This document shows positions 22,355 through 34,800 of a DNA stretch of 64,000 nt, piece after piece. Under the pieces are notes generated by a model. That model was not told where the DNA came from, did not search any database, and saw only the letters and a program-made list of their open reading frames with translations. Position numbers and translations under genes: made by a program. The stretch lies in NCBI GenBank assembly GCA_025201345.1, contig JAIXMG010000027.1:89501-153500 (forward strand), in the 5' to 3' direction. This stretch comes from Thamnidium elegans (taxonomy: Eukaryota > Mucoromycota > Mucoromycetes > Mucorales > Mucoraceae). Numbering within the stretch: position 1 is the stretch's first letter; every line of letters starts with the position of its first letter.

Positions 22355-24163
22355 TTATTCTAAGTTGTTTTTCAATATATTTGCAGCATCTTTATTATGA
22401 GTAGGAAAGTTAACAGCATCATGATCATGTCTACATTCCCATAAACTAAGCTCATACAGTGTCACAACAACCAATAAATGAAGTAATAATGAGTATAGGA
22501 TAAACAGATACCTTGACCATTTATGCGAGAATAACACTTTGGTCAGGTTTAGTGTTAACTTCTCTGCTGGATTTAATGCATTATATCTACGATTTTCTTC
22601 CTACATATTTTAAAAAAATTTAACTTTTCTCATCAATATCTCTTAAATGTAAATATATTTACCTTGCGATGGAATTGTGTAAATGGGTTCATACTTTCTT
22701 CATATAACTTTCCATATTTATCTGACGGGTCGTCTGATTTATTTGATTTCTTGAAACTTCTGGTAGGTGTTGAAGGTTCGGCAGTATCCATACTAACAGC
22801 TACAGATCGATTCTATGCTCAAAAAAAAGGGTCATTACATATATATATCCATGAGTCAATAGTTACTTACAACTAGGCTAGGACCATCTTGTTGTTGTTG
22901 CTCCTTCCAAACATGAACAAACTTGAGTCTCTCGAATAATTTAAGATTATCCGCCTTCAAATTCTGAACTTCAGTTCTGGTATCTTGCAACGTCGTTTCT
23001 AAAGCCCTTATACGTTCTTCCAACTCAGCATTACGTTGACTGAACCTACCACAATAGGCAATATACTCTTATCTTCTTTTGCCGATTTTTCCAGATGGGG
23101 GTGTGACAGCACTGTCTGGTGTACGAGAGTTAGAGAAATTTGCGGTTCTACCTAACGCATCGACAATATTTGTATTTTGTGGGGTCTGTTGACCGATACG
23201 AAGTAAATCTTCTTTCAAACGTTGAATAAATAAAGTTTTTTTTTCAGACATCGTATTGGTGAGTTGCTGAACAGCGTTGGATAATTGTTCGTGGTCCCGT
23301 TGAAGGTCTGCATACGATACTTTGATTTGGGTACATTCTGCCTCGAGCTTTTTGTTCTTTTTCCATTAACCGAACTTCAAGTGGGCCTTCAAGGTATTCG
23401 TCTTTTTTTAAGAACGTCTGTTGCGTTGAAGTCATCATTGTCGTCCTCGCCTGTAGAGAATTCGACATACTATATAGATTTTTTTTTTTTTTAAAAAAAA
23501 AAACGATATATTTTTTAAAGAAAACGACGAGTTGATAAAAACCTTTACCGTCAAAATTTGTAATTCACGTTTAATTTCATCATAGTCTTCAAATCCCTTC
23601 AATTTCTTTCTTAAATTATCTCTTTCGCTTAATAAAGACTTTGATTCAGCAGTAAGGTTCTTAATATTTTTCGAAAGTCTTTGATCCGTCTTTTGATGGA
23701 GATCTTTGTACGTTTCAATATTCTTGATAATTTTAGAAATTTATGCTTCATGTTGAATTGATTCAGTTGCTAAAGCAGTTCTATTCACGATAGGTGGTGT
23801 TAGTTTTTATGTATAAAAAGCTTAAAAAAAAAGTGGACGAATTTTACCCTTCAATATTATCTCGGGTTTCTTGTAATTTAATATTTTCTTCTTTCAAATC
23901 ATCCTATTTTCAACGAGTTTAAGAATTTAATTTGTACAGCTGTCTATAGTTAGTACTTGCAATTTTCTTTTCCAATTGAATTATTCTGCCGTTTGCACTT
24001 TCCAAGTCCATAGTGACCATATCTAACTCTGCTAACTTACCAACAACTTCCTCATCTAGTTTATACACTTTGTAACTAATGGTAGCTTCTGCTTATATTT
24101 TACTTTTATCGTATTTTTGGTCATGACCAGTCAGTTGAGCTTGTGTATCATCGTTCATATCAA
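22355..24163 (-). pseudogene. COY1: Disrupted COY1/CASP Golgi coiled-coil membrane protein
   Basis: Read on the minus strand, the pieces match CASP/Coy1 in order: ELDMVTMDLESANGRIIQLE, GFEDYDEIKRELQIL then YVEFSTGEDDND, a coiled-coil block, EDKSILPIV, RFSQRNAELEERI, YGKLYEESMNPFTQFHRKEE and the C-terminal TM segment YLFILYSLLLHLLVVVTLY. Intact family members are Golgi coiled-coil tail proteins in intra-Golgi transport. The last three exons look sound, with good splice sites at 22869/22814 and 22661/22601. The upstream part does not: stops at 24093-24095 and 23741-23743, one-base shifts at a T7 run (23403-23409) and a T5 run (23349-23353), and scrambled frame near 23040-23090. The N-terminal roughly 170 residues of the family were not found. 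It is best read as a 5'-truncated pseudogene; part of the damage may be homopolymer indels in the assembly. Confidence 0.78.
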
Positions 24164-25579
24164 CGCAATGGCTATAAATAAAATTAGTCTTGGAGAGGTG
24201 CGCAACTGAGGTGCGTCTATCTTTCCCAAAAAAAAAAAAGCCAATTTTGTTACTCTGTCTAAAGCAACCGAAAGAAAAAAAAATGGTTGCTCGTTGCTCT
24301 TGCAATAATATATTCGCCAGTAAAACGAAGACGTATTAATCGGGATATTGATCGTGTAACATGAAATGAATAAAAAGAAGCTGTAGGTAGAATGTTTATA
24401 TTTTTGTAATGACAAACAGGTTAAACACTTTCTATTTGTCATTTTTGAGACAAATTAGTAAAAGATTACTTGGAAAATGAATATGAAAACTTAAAAGGGA
24501 CAAAAGTAAATAAAAAAATAAAAAAGTAAAAGTTAGTATATGAATGAAACAAATAATCTGGAGATGGCCATGTTTAGTAGAGTATAAACGCGTTGAAGCA
24601 TGTTGAAAGAAACAGCCAACAGATATACTTCAATGGTCTGTCTGTAAGTTTAATTTGAAACGATTGGATGCCCTTCTTAATTCAAAGGTGCTATATGGAT
24701 TTTTTTTTTTTTTTTTTTTTTTTGTGAATAGAAGGGTTAAAATGAAGAGATTTTTCACTTTTGAGTGTGAAATTTATAAAATTATGATTTTGAATTGTTA
24801 CATGTTGCTATTACTGAAATGCGCATTTAATATATTTTGAAAGCGTAAAGAATTATTTAATCGCTATAAAATGAGTTCTGTAATACAGAATTAGGCTATT
24901 TATTAAAGCTCCAATGTCAACTCTGACAAGCGCGCATTCATAAAAAAAAAAGAACCTTTTTGATTGATGGCATGGTAACACCGATTACCTGTGACTGGAA
25001 TCTTTTTTGATTTTGAAAAATTTTCTTTTTTTTTTGACAGTCTTGTTTTTAAGTATCCGCAAACCGAAAAAAAAAAAAGATAAAAGGCGAGAAAAAGTTA
25101 TCAAACTTCTTTTTTTCTTTAGACAAATCTTCCTGACAATGGAATGTATGATGATAGCTTTCCAGACTCTGTTTACGATCAAGCTCCCTAGAAATACTTC
25201 GGTATTTCCTGGGAGAACATGACGATTCACGCTGGAGTCACCATATCACACCTTTTAATCAGCGTGCTATGTTTGATGTTTATGCGATCTGACTAAAAAA
25301 TGTCAATATTTTTTTTTAAATCAAATAAGAATGAAAAATTTAAGAGATTTCTTAAAACGGGGGAATTTATTTAAGCGGAGGATTTTTTATTGGGCATATT
25401 ATTCTTTTGGTAAAGGAAGGGTTTTTTTTATGTACATATTACTTTTTTTTTTTTTTTTTTTTTTTTGTGGGTGTGTGAGTGCAACATATAGTTTAAGTGT
25501 AAAGGGAAAAAAAAAAAAAAAAAAAAAAAAAAAATAGATGAAAAGAGTGACTCAGCTTGGAAAGAATAGAAAAAAAAAA
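24164..25579. other. Gene-poor intergenic region
   Basis: About 1.4 kb. It contains long homopolymers (T near 24700-24723 and 25442-25466, A near 25507-25534). Short open frames on both strands are Lys/Phe low-complexity reads of these runs. No gene recognised. Confidence 0.5.
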
Positions 25580-27220
25580 TCACTCCATACTAGTGTCATC
25601 TTGCAAAGATTCCTTTTTTAAGATTATTTCTTGCTTTACTTTTTTCTTGGTTAGTTTTGCATAATCTATAAAAAAAAAAGTAACTTTAAAACTTCAAAAC
25701 CTTGTTTTTTTTGTTTGTTATAACTTACGTAAACCGCATGCATTACAAAGTGTTCGGGCCCCATCAGGTCCCCTTCTCCATTCCGGCGTCTCGCTTATAT
25801 TGCAACTGTGGCATCTATTTTGGAAAACCGGTCGTTTCTATATATATAAAAAAAAGTATAAAATTTACTGGGTTTTATCAATAATAAAGGAAAGTTTTAC
25901 CCCTCTTTTTCTACGCCTATAAGAATTAGAAGACATGACATCACTTGTAGATGTCATGGAGTTATTTGATATATCCCAGTTTTCATTGTCCTATAATAAA
26001 TATATAAAAATAGATATTACATAATAGTAGATGATGATAGTAGTAGATAGATTTAGTAAAAGTAAAAAAAAGGAAAAGCGGGTTAGTACCCAATTTGAGA
26101 TATTTCGGATAATGAGTCATTCTGTATTTTTTTTTTTTTTTTTTTCCTTCCTTTACCTCTGCACTACGTACGTTATGCTGATCGGAAACTCTATGCGCTT
26201 TAGCATATTCTGCTGCTAATTGATGTTTTCTTAATCGAAGTAATGCATTCAATACTTCATTGGCTCTTCCAATCATATCGTCTAACCAAGGTCGCATTAA
26301 AGTCGGATTACTGAAATAATCTTCGTTTTCTACCATTGAACTTTTTCTTTGATTCATATTCTCTGCAAGACAATTACAATGTTTAATAACCTAAAATAGA
26401 TTACAGAATCGCCACAAAAAAAAAATAAAAAAATAAAAAAATAAATAAAATGTTATTTGTTGTTTACTAAATTAAGGTGTAAATCCGTTAATAAACTTAC
26501 TTCTTCAATATCTTTTTCAATATTACGCAAAGAAGGCGTCGAAAGAGACATTGGGGTTAGTACAAATTCAATAGGAGCAGTATTATTTGTATTATTACTA
26601 CCACTACTGCTACTATGATTATTCATTGCAGCAGAATTAAATGATGTATTGTTTACGGAAGAAGGAGACGTACTGTTATTATTATTTGGCTGATATCTAA
26701 AAACGGATTGCTGGTTTACTGATGTTGTCGTAGATTGTTGTTGAGGAGATATAATACTATTGATACTATTTTTTCGAAGCGTAGTAGATATTTGAGGTAA
26801 TGAATTTTGACGATAATGAGTTTCGCGATACCTAATATCATCTCTATCCATAGGAGATAATGGTAATGAAGAATACGAAGAATTAGTGGATGTATTAGCA
26901 ACTGTAGTGGAACTTGTAGTAGTAAAGTAGTCTATTCTAGGTTGGTTTTCGGTTTGTTGTTTATTTGGAATGGGGCTCCAGGATTCATTATTATTATTTC
27001 GCGGTATAGAAGGGGATAATATAGTTTCTTGCATACTCATATAACTATTATTACTTCCTGAAGTTGAAAGTATATGCGTATTATTACTGTTTGTCGATAA
27101 CGTTGTTGACAGTGGAGGCCAAGATCTACTGGCAAAAAAACCATCCATTGTCGATATTGGTGGTAATATTAATCGTTCATTATCTACTTTACTTGTCGTC
27201 GGTGTCGATTCATGATCCAT
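25580..27220 (-). CDS. GATA-type zinc-finger transcription factor
   Basis: Five exons: complement(join(25580..25665,25729..25837,25901..25990,26157..26390,26501..27220)), 412 aa. Residues 1-240 are a Ser/Asn/Thr-rich disordered region. A helical segment follows ([20 protein letters not shown], then [17 protein letters not shown]), then a basic RRRKRG. A single GATA finger begins at Cys357: [20 protein letters not shown] followed by [17 protein letters not shown], i.e. C-x2-C-x18-C-x2-C. The C-terminal 25 residues are Lys/Glu-rich. Single-finger fungal GATA proteins control nitrogen, light or iron responses; no PAS domain is seen, so it is not a WC-2 type by layout. The start at 27220 avoids an upstream polyphenylalanine extension encoded by a homopolymer. 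Confidence 0.9.
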
Positions 27221-27303
27221 ACTACTACTATTAATTGTACGTGATAGATCAAATGAAAAGATGTAAATAAAAAGATGAAAGGAAAAAGGAAAAAGGAAAA
27301 AGG

Positions 27304-27336
<33 letters not shown>

Positions 27337-27424
27337 TATTGATATTAGTCATTTATACAATATATATATATATTTATACACATATATGTTAACATGTGTT
27401 TATAGCACATTAGTACACACACAC

Positions 27425-27479
<55 letters not shown>

Positions 27480-27728
27480 CAATATATTATAATTTACCTT
27501 GGAGATGAATATGTCATGGTAATACTTTATTACAACGATATATATTGTCGTCAGTATATATGTTATAAATATACTACTTGAAAAAAAGAAAAAAGAGAGA
27601 AAGAAAAGAGAGAAGAAAAAAAAACCAAAAAGAGAAATTAAGTACGTCGTAAGGTTTGTTTGATCGATATCAATGTGACATTCTTTTCATCTATTCGAAT
27701 AACCAAAGAGGGAGAGTGAGACAGTAGA
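27221..27728. other. GATA gene 5' flank with microsatellites
   Basis: Contains an A-rich run (27304-27334), (TA)n and an interleaved (CA)n/(TA)n block at about 27417-27481, then purine-rich DNA. No coding sequence seen. Confidence 0.6.
27417..27481. repeat. (CA)n/(TA)n compound microsatellite
   Basis: Alternating ACAC and ATAT blocks, with one uninterrupted CA run of about 26 bases. Confidence 0.85.
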
Positions 27729-27914
27729 TCACATGGTTGCTAATTCTTGCTCACAGTCAGTGTAACGACTTGTAGTTTTACCCACAAAAATATACACGTT
27801 ACCCAATTTTGGGTATCGAAAAATACAAGTTGTTACTAATTGTAATTTGTTTGGATCTATGCCTTCGATAGCGATTAAACCTCCCTTGGGCTCCGATTGA
27901 AAATAATCGTACAA
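27729..27914 (-). other. Unassigned open frame
   Basis: A 61-codon frame with balanced composition (e.g. GGLIAIEGIDPNKLQLVTTC) but no ATG start and no acceptor site just upstream. It lies between the 3' end of SGF73 and the promoter of the GATA gene. It could be a decayed exon or chance; no function assigned. Confidence 0.2.
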
Positions 27915-28143
27915 TATAATATAAAAAGATTTATTTTAGAAATGCTTGGTGTCGATGCTATATATAAATGTGTGCATGTGCGAGTATAATTGTAAAATGT
28001 GAGTGAGTATATATATACATATATATATACATAAAAGCAAAACATTATTATTGTCATTATATGTAAGGGAGTTAAATATATATATATATATATATATATA
28101 AAAAGGGGGGATTTTCTAAAGTGAGAAATATACATAATTGTGA

Positions 28144-28246
28144 TTATCGTACAGAAAAAGACGGACTATTAGATTCTCCAAAAATGCCATTATTATCCCC
28201 TATGATTGAGGTGTTTCCATTGGCTGCAAAAACTATATTATGTTGT

Positions 28247-28278
<32 letters not shown>

Positions 28279-29619
28279 TTGTTGTTGTTGTTGTTGACGC
28301 TGCTGTTGTTGTTGTTGAAAGTACGATTGACGAATAGCAGCATTATTGTCTAAATTGTTATGCCCTAAATTGTTATTATCATCAAGTACAGTAGACTTTG
28401 GCGTCATTGCATCTAATAATATATCTCTTAAACGGAAACACTGGCGCTTGCGCTTAACAAAGAAAAAAGGTTTTTGAGCTAGAGGAGCCGGTCTGCTTAA
28501 TCGAAGTGCCTGCATCACATTTTCTACTTCTTCATCCGAATCAATAAATGCCTCCTCATTCGTCTGAGTTGTTAAGTTGATGCTAGTGCCACTATTATTT
28601 ATGCCACCATTTAAGCTATTATTACCATTTCCAGAAGATGAAGTGATTTGGTTTTGTAGTTTTTTTAAGTTTTTAATTGATTTTCCGGACGCACTATTAT
28701 TACCATTTACCAAAGTAGCGGTAGAATTAGAAGTAATAGCTATAAAGATAAGGTGTGTTAGCTAAAGAGACGAATTATTTTACTGGGTATTGAAACCTTT
28801 TTTCTTTGACACGTGTTCTTTACCATTGGGTCTTCCAATTGATTTCTTTTGATAGGCAGCTAATAATACATCATACGGTTGCGATCTACCGTCTACAGCA
28901 CGTTTTGCGCCCATTGAGTGACTTTTACATGTCAATGACCGAGTACACGGCAAGTTGTTTAAACCCTGAATAACACCGCATTGTTTGTCTAAATCTAAGG
29001 GAGCTAAAAAAAAAAAAAATGTATTAAGTAATTTATATACAAAAAAAAATGACGACTTTTTTATTTACCTTTTTGCTTTGTTGTTTTTTTCAATTTTTCT
29101 TTTTTTGCTCTCTTCTTTTCAATCTTTTCTAATGAACTAGAAGGAGGTCGTTTAGCAGTAGAAGAAAGATTATCTAATTCCTCTACACGTAAAAAGAAGA
29201 TATACAAAGTGGATATGAGTCATTATTACACACCAACTAATTTTTAATTATATACCATCTATATCCATTACTCTCTTCTTTTTTTTCAAGTTTTTTTTAG
29301 TCTCTATCTCTTCATCGTCTGAGAAAAAATCCTTTTTTCTGTCTTGGTAACCTCCAATGCACGATACTATATCCGAAAATAATTGCCATATTTCGATCAA
29401 TATCTCCTTTTTAAGCTAAATCCCCCTAATTTTTTTTTATACCTGAGTGTTCCTTGAATTTACTCGCTAGTAACGGTCTTTCACAATTTTTACATTTTAC
29501 TACCACTATATCGTCCTCCATTGGCATTACACCAAATAGTTCCATATCTTTCTCATCTAATCGTGTTGTTGCTGGTGACCCACTTTCTGAAAAACTATCA
29601 TCTATTATACCCTTTTAAT

Positions 29620-29650
<31 letters not shown>

Positions 29651-30152
29651 TGTTGTAAAAATTTACCTTCTGATTCTAATTGCATCGATTCTCTCATTGT
29701 ATTCCAACATAACCCATCAACATCTTTAAATTCTTTTACACTCTTTCTCCTTTTAAAATCGATACTACTTATACCATTCCAACTCTTTTCATCTTGAAAG
29801 ACTGATAATGTCCCTGGTGTGACATGTTTCGACCAATGGAGAGAACCTTCCGACTGTAATAATGGTTTCGATAACTGTGTTATATCTGCTTTTGTGTTAA
29901 TTCATCTATTAATCATTCATTACTATATTCCAACTTGGTACCTGACTGAAGTTTTTCTATTTTGTTTCCTTTACTTCTTAGCACGTCCTGTTGCTCTTCT
30001 GTTAATAGATCTATTTTTTTTTTTTTTTTTTTTTTTCATCAATTCAGATTAACTTGATTGTCACCCTATTTTTTTTTTTTTTTTTTTTATTCATTGGTTT
30101 TTATTATACCTTTGGTATTTGTATATTTTTTAGTATTTCCGTTTGAAGACAT
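28144..30152 (-). CDS. SGF73: SAGA subunit Sgf73 / ataxin-7 homolog with polyglutamine tract
   Basis: Eight exons: complement(join(28144..28739,28824..29003,29069..29182,29256..29366,29443..29601,29667..29885,29942..30010,30110..30152)), 496 aa. An N-terminal zinc finger is visible as [20 protein letters not shown] (Cys147, Cys150, His162, Cys166). The SCA7 domain follows at about 240-300: [27 protein letters not shown] and [16 protein letters not shown]. The C-terminal region is Asn/Ser-rich and carries an interrupted tract of about 25 Gln (CAA/CAG mixed, plus strand about 28232-28316). Sgf73/ataxin-7 anchors the deubiquitinase module (Ubp8, Sgf11, Sus1) to SAGA in the nucleus. Every intron keeps phase 1, a neat internal consistency check. 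It is a strong ortholog call. Confidence 0.95.
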
Positions 30153-31871
30153 GGTGTTTTAACGAGAAAGAAAAAGAGATAGAGCAAGTGATAGTAAACA
30201 AACAAAAAAAAAGAATAGATAATTATTTTACACTAAGCGATTTAACTTGGTAGTTGCATTCTCTCCCGTTAATGCCTCAAGTAGTAGCTCGGGCCCAAAA
30301 AAAAACACACACACACATCTACGTCATCCTGCTTAAAAACTGCCGCTCGAGTATCAAAACCACTTGTATGGTGTTCTTTTCGAGTGCACGGATTATTAAA
30401 AAGACGTCTCAGTACTACTTTCAACTTTTATTTTTTAAAGCTTGATAATGTCTATCGTCTACTTTTTTTTTTTTTTTTTTTTTAAAAAAAAAAGCCTAAT
30501 TAATCCTTTTTTTTTCAAAAAAAAAAAAAAAATCTATTGCCTACGCTGTTATCTTGACTTCAATTAGCGAATAAATTACCCCTAAATTGAAATTTACCTT
30601 GATATTTAAGTTTGAAGTACGTCAAAAAGATAGCATGTGTTGTTTTATGAAAATTACAATAGAGAAAAAAAAAACACGGTATTTATATATATTTTACTTG
30701 AAAATCTTATTAAGCATATATACCTTTTTTTTTTTTTTTTTTCTTCATTGAAATACACTCCTCCGTTCAATCGCTGTTAAACCCAACTTCTTTAATGTTA
30801 CGCAAATCACCTCTCGGTCCAAAGATGAAAATGGCATGATACTTGTCAATTTTTGAACAAAAGGGAAACTTTTTTTTTTTTTAGTGCGGCTTATACAGAA
30901 ATCAGAATTGCATTTTAGGATGCAACGAAAGATGATACATATTCAATTGGCGAGGATACAGTAGATAACTGGGCTAATAAAACGTCTTTCCAACGAAAAA
31001 GCGTAGACATATATTTTGAGGCCAGTCTCTTCACGGCTCATTATATATGCGTATTTACTTAATTGATCGATATGCGTTTTATATATCATAATAATAAAAG
31101 TAAAATCATGCGAATTTTTCTTTTTTTTTAAAAAAAAATTTCAAGTAATATACCCAGCAGCTTTTAATAATTAAAGAACTCTATTCAATAACAAAATACT
31201 CACCGAAAAAAAAAAAAAAAGTATTGTATGACCCAGGCTGTTTATACCGAGCTTTTTTTTTTTTTGTAAAACTATATTCCTGTATAATAGCTTTTTTCGT
31301 AGTTTAATTAAAACGGGGGTTTTTTGGGGGGATAAAATTTCTGGGATTTTTTTTACAAAAATAAAGTGTACAGTAAGCTTATATATAAAAAGTTCAATGT
31401 GATTCAAGCACACGTAAGGTTTTTTATACCTCTTTATGGAAGGTTAACATTATATATATAATTTTTTATACTTTAACGAATTATTGAATGATAAATTGTA
31501 CTAAAAAAAAAGTCATGTGAGGTCTATCAAAAAAGGGTTGCGACTTTATCTAAATCAAAGCGAGCTCAAAGTAGTACGAGATGAAATAGATCACTAACTC
31601 CAAATTCACAATTCCATATGTCGATAAGTCACTGATTGGCTTATAAGCCTAAAAAGAATAGCGGGAATAAAAAAGTTCCAATCATATTACCCTGTGGTAC
31701 CCATTTGTGACGAGAGTTTAAAAGTGCTTGTTGCGTAGGAAATTCTTTTTTTTTTTTTGGTCTCTTCTCTCCTCTTTTTAACTATCGCTTTTTTTTTTAT
31801 ATCACACACACATATTTTACTGTAAAAAAAAAAATTTTTTTTTTTACTTTTTTGATAAAGTATATTAAGAT
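30153..31871. other. Intergenic between divergent SGF73 and P5 ATPase gene
   Basis: 1.7 kb, very AT-rich, with T(n)A(n) palindromic runs near 30463-30491 and 31121-31138. No credible gene or RNA found; short frames read mainly Phe/Lys. Confidence 0.5.
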
Positions 31872-34800
31872 ATGAAAATCAATACTATCCTTTATGGATT
31901 AACCGCATATGCATTAGGCGTTACTGCTATACCCCTGTTTCAAATCCGTAAGAAATAATTTTTTACTGTTTGTTACTTGATCGAATTTTTTTAAAAAAAA
32001 TATCTTTTTTTATAGCAAACGATTATGATAGATACAATCAAGTGTGCCCTTTATTCGCTCATAACAATGTAGTCTGTCCACTTCTTTGCGTTACAGATCA
32101 ATCATTATGCCCCTCTACTTTACCTACTACCTGTCCTACTGGTTTAACATTCTGTGGTGATGGTACTTGTAAAGAATCTTGTGGCACAATCGAAAATGCT
32201 TGTCAATGTGGTGATGAATCTATCCAATATTTCCCCTGTGCTGCTGGTCAACTCGTAAACATTACTCATTTCGATCCTGTAAACCAAGTAACACAAATTC
32301 AAAACACATGTGCTACAAGTGCCAATATCTCCAACGCCAATATTGGTTTCTGGGGTGATTTTAACACTACTTCTCTTTGGTTAGCATGTCCTCTTATCGA
32401 ACCTTCATTTACTTACACTGAACCAATGTGGATTTCCGTTTGGGTTTTAATGGCTGCCGAAGCTTTGATTTTGGTCCTTTGGGCTATCTACAAGTCTGTC
32501 TTGGAAGCAAAGTATCACAGTGCCGTTGCTTTAAACAGTAAACAAAACCCTACTACAAATTCAACTGACGATACGCACAAGCCCGTTAGATTGGATAACG
32601 AAATTGACGAATCTGAGTGTAAATTGGATATTGCTGTAAACCAAGACCAAAAGCAAAGCAAAGAGAAGTTTGATAAGTCCGCTGATACCTCCATTTCTTC
32701 TGAGTCTATCAAGGAATCCGAGAAATTGAAGTTTCGTGGCTTCCTCAACGATTACTTTGGTTTATTTGCTTTTGCATCTGTTGTAGTCACAACTCTTTTA
32801 TTCTTTGTCTTCCTCGGTTGTCTCGTTGGTGATTATTGTAAGTAACTAAAAAAGAAAAAGAAAAAAGAAACGACAAAAAAACTATTGGGGGGTTTTTTTT
32901 TTTTTTTTTGCTGTTCATGTGTTTTTTTTTGGATTCCACTTTTTTTTTTGTATCACTTTATTAACAATGTAACACTAAATCATAGATGGAACCTTAACTG
33001 GTGTAGCCTTAGATGTTTTCATCTCTTCTGACGTTTCATCAAAGACATTTACTGCTGTTTGGCATATTGCTGCTGCCTGGTTCTGTATTGTCATGTTCAC
33101 CAAAAAGACAATTCGTAATTACTTTAGAGTTGAATCGTACCCTCACAAGTGTCCTTATGTCCAAGTCGAACGTAGACAAGAGTCATTGATCTTTTTAGCT
33201 GATGGTAGCAAATGGCTTTCCAAACTCAGAGATATTGAGGGTCGTGTTACAAAGCGTCTGGGGTAAAAAAAAAGAAAAAAAAAAACTTGTTATAGTTTAA
33301 TAGGATGTTGACTTTGAAGACTAAACTTTATTTTTTTGCTTTTTTTTTGTTACCCAATAGTTTGGATATTTTGATTTCTACTTGCTCTGTTCAACTTACC
33401 GAAAGTAAGCTCCGTTATTTTGAATACCAATGTATGAGATACATCTACAATACCGAAAAGGCTAGATTTGAACCTTACGAGTATGATCTTGGATCAACAA
33501 ATAGAGAAATTCAAGCTTGGGCTACTGGTGTCACTACCGAGGAAGCAAGCATTAGAGCTGCCATGCTTGGTGCTAATGTCATTAAAGTCGAAGTTCCTAC
33601 TGTCTTTATGGCCATTATTCAAGAGTAAGTAAAAAAAAAAAAAAAAAAGGGTCGAAAATTATTATGCCCAATTTAGGCAAAAAAAAAAAAAGGAAATCTC
33701 GGAGGACTAATTCCCATTTTTAGATTTGCTTCATTTTTGTACCTTTATCAAATGATGTGTATGTGGGTTTGGTATTACTTCCAATACTATCAAATGGGTC
33801 TTGTACAAACTATTATTATTCTTCTGGCTGCATTTATTCGTGTCTTCTTGCGTCTCAGAGCCGAGTACCGTATTAAAGAAATGGCTGAACATGTAATTGA
33901 CGTTACTGTCTTACGAGATGGACAATGGTCTACTGTTTCCAGTGCCGCTTTGATCCCAGGAGATGTTTTTGAGATTACCGAAAACTCTCTTATTCCCTGT
34001 GACGCCGTGATCTTGTCTGGTACTGTCGTTGTCAATGAGTCCTCTCTCACTGGCGAAGCTATGCCTGTCCGTAAGATTGCTATCGCCAACGACGACAACG
34101 TATTTGAATCCAACGGCTCTGGTAAAGTAAACACCTTGTTTGCCGGTACCAGTGTTTCTCAAACTACACCTACTGCATCTGCTACTGGTGAAAAGGGTCG
34201 TGTCTTTGCCTTAGCTCTCCGTACCGGTATTGCCACTGAAAAGGGATCTCTTATTCACAAGATTCTTTTCCCTTCCCCTGTCTCCTTTATCTTCAACGAG
34301 CATCTCAAGGTTGCTATTGGTATTCTTTTGATCTGGGGTTTTGTTGCCTTCTGTTTGAGTTTGTATCTTATGGGCCGTGGTAACATCACCAGTTGGTACT
34401 ACGGTGTCTTTGTCATGTCGCAAATTTTCTCTCCTTTGTTGCCTGCTGCCTTTACCATCAATCAATCTGTTTGTGCTGCCCGTCTTCGTGGAAAGCAAAT
34501 TCTCTGTATTGATCTCCCTCGTATCAACCTCTCTGGTAAGGTCCGTATCTTTTGTTTCGACAAGACTGGTACTCTTACCCGTGAAGGTTTGGAATTTTAT
34601 GGCTCCGTTTCTGCTCCCTCCGCAGTTATTGGTCCTTTCGGTCACCGTGAAGAAGATCCTCTCAAAATGGAGCCTACTTTAGCCATGGGTATCGCTACTT
34701 GTCACGCCGTTACTAAAGTAAAGGGTCAATTTATCGGTAACCCTGTTGATATTGAGTCTTATAACGCCATGAAGTGGGAGTTATTCGAGCCCGAGGAGCC

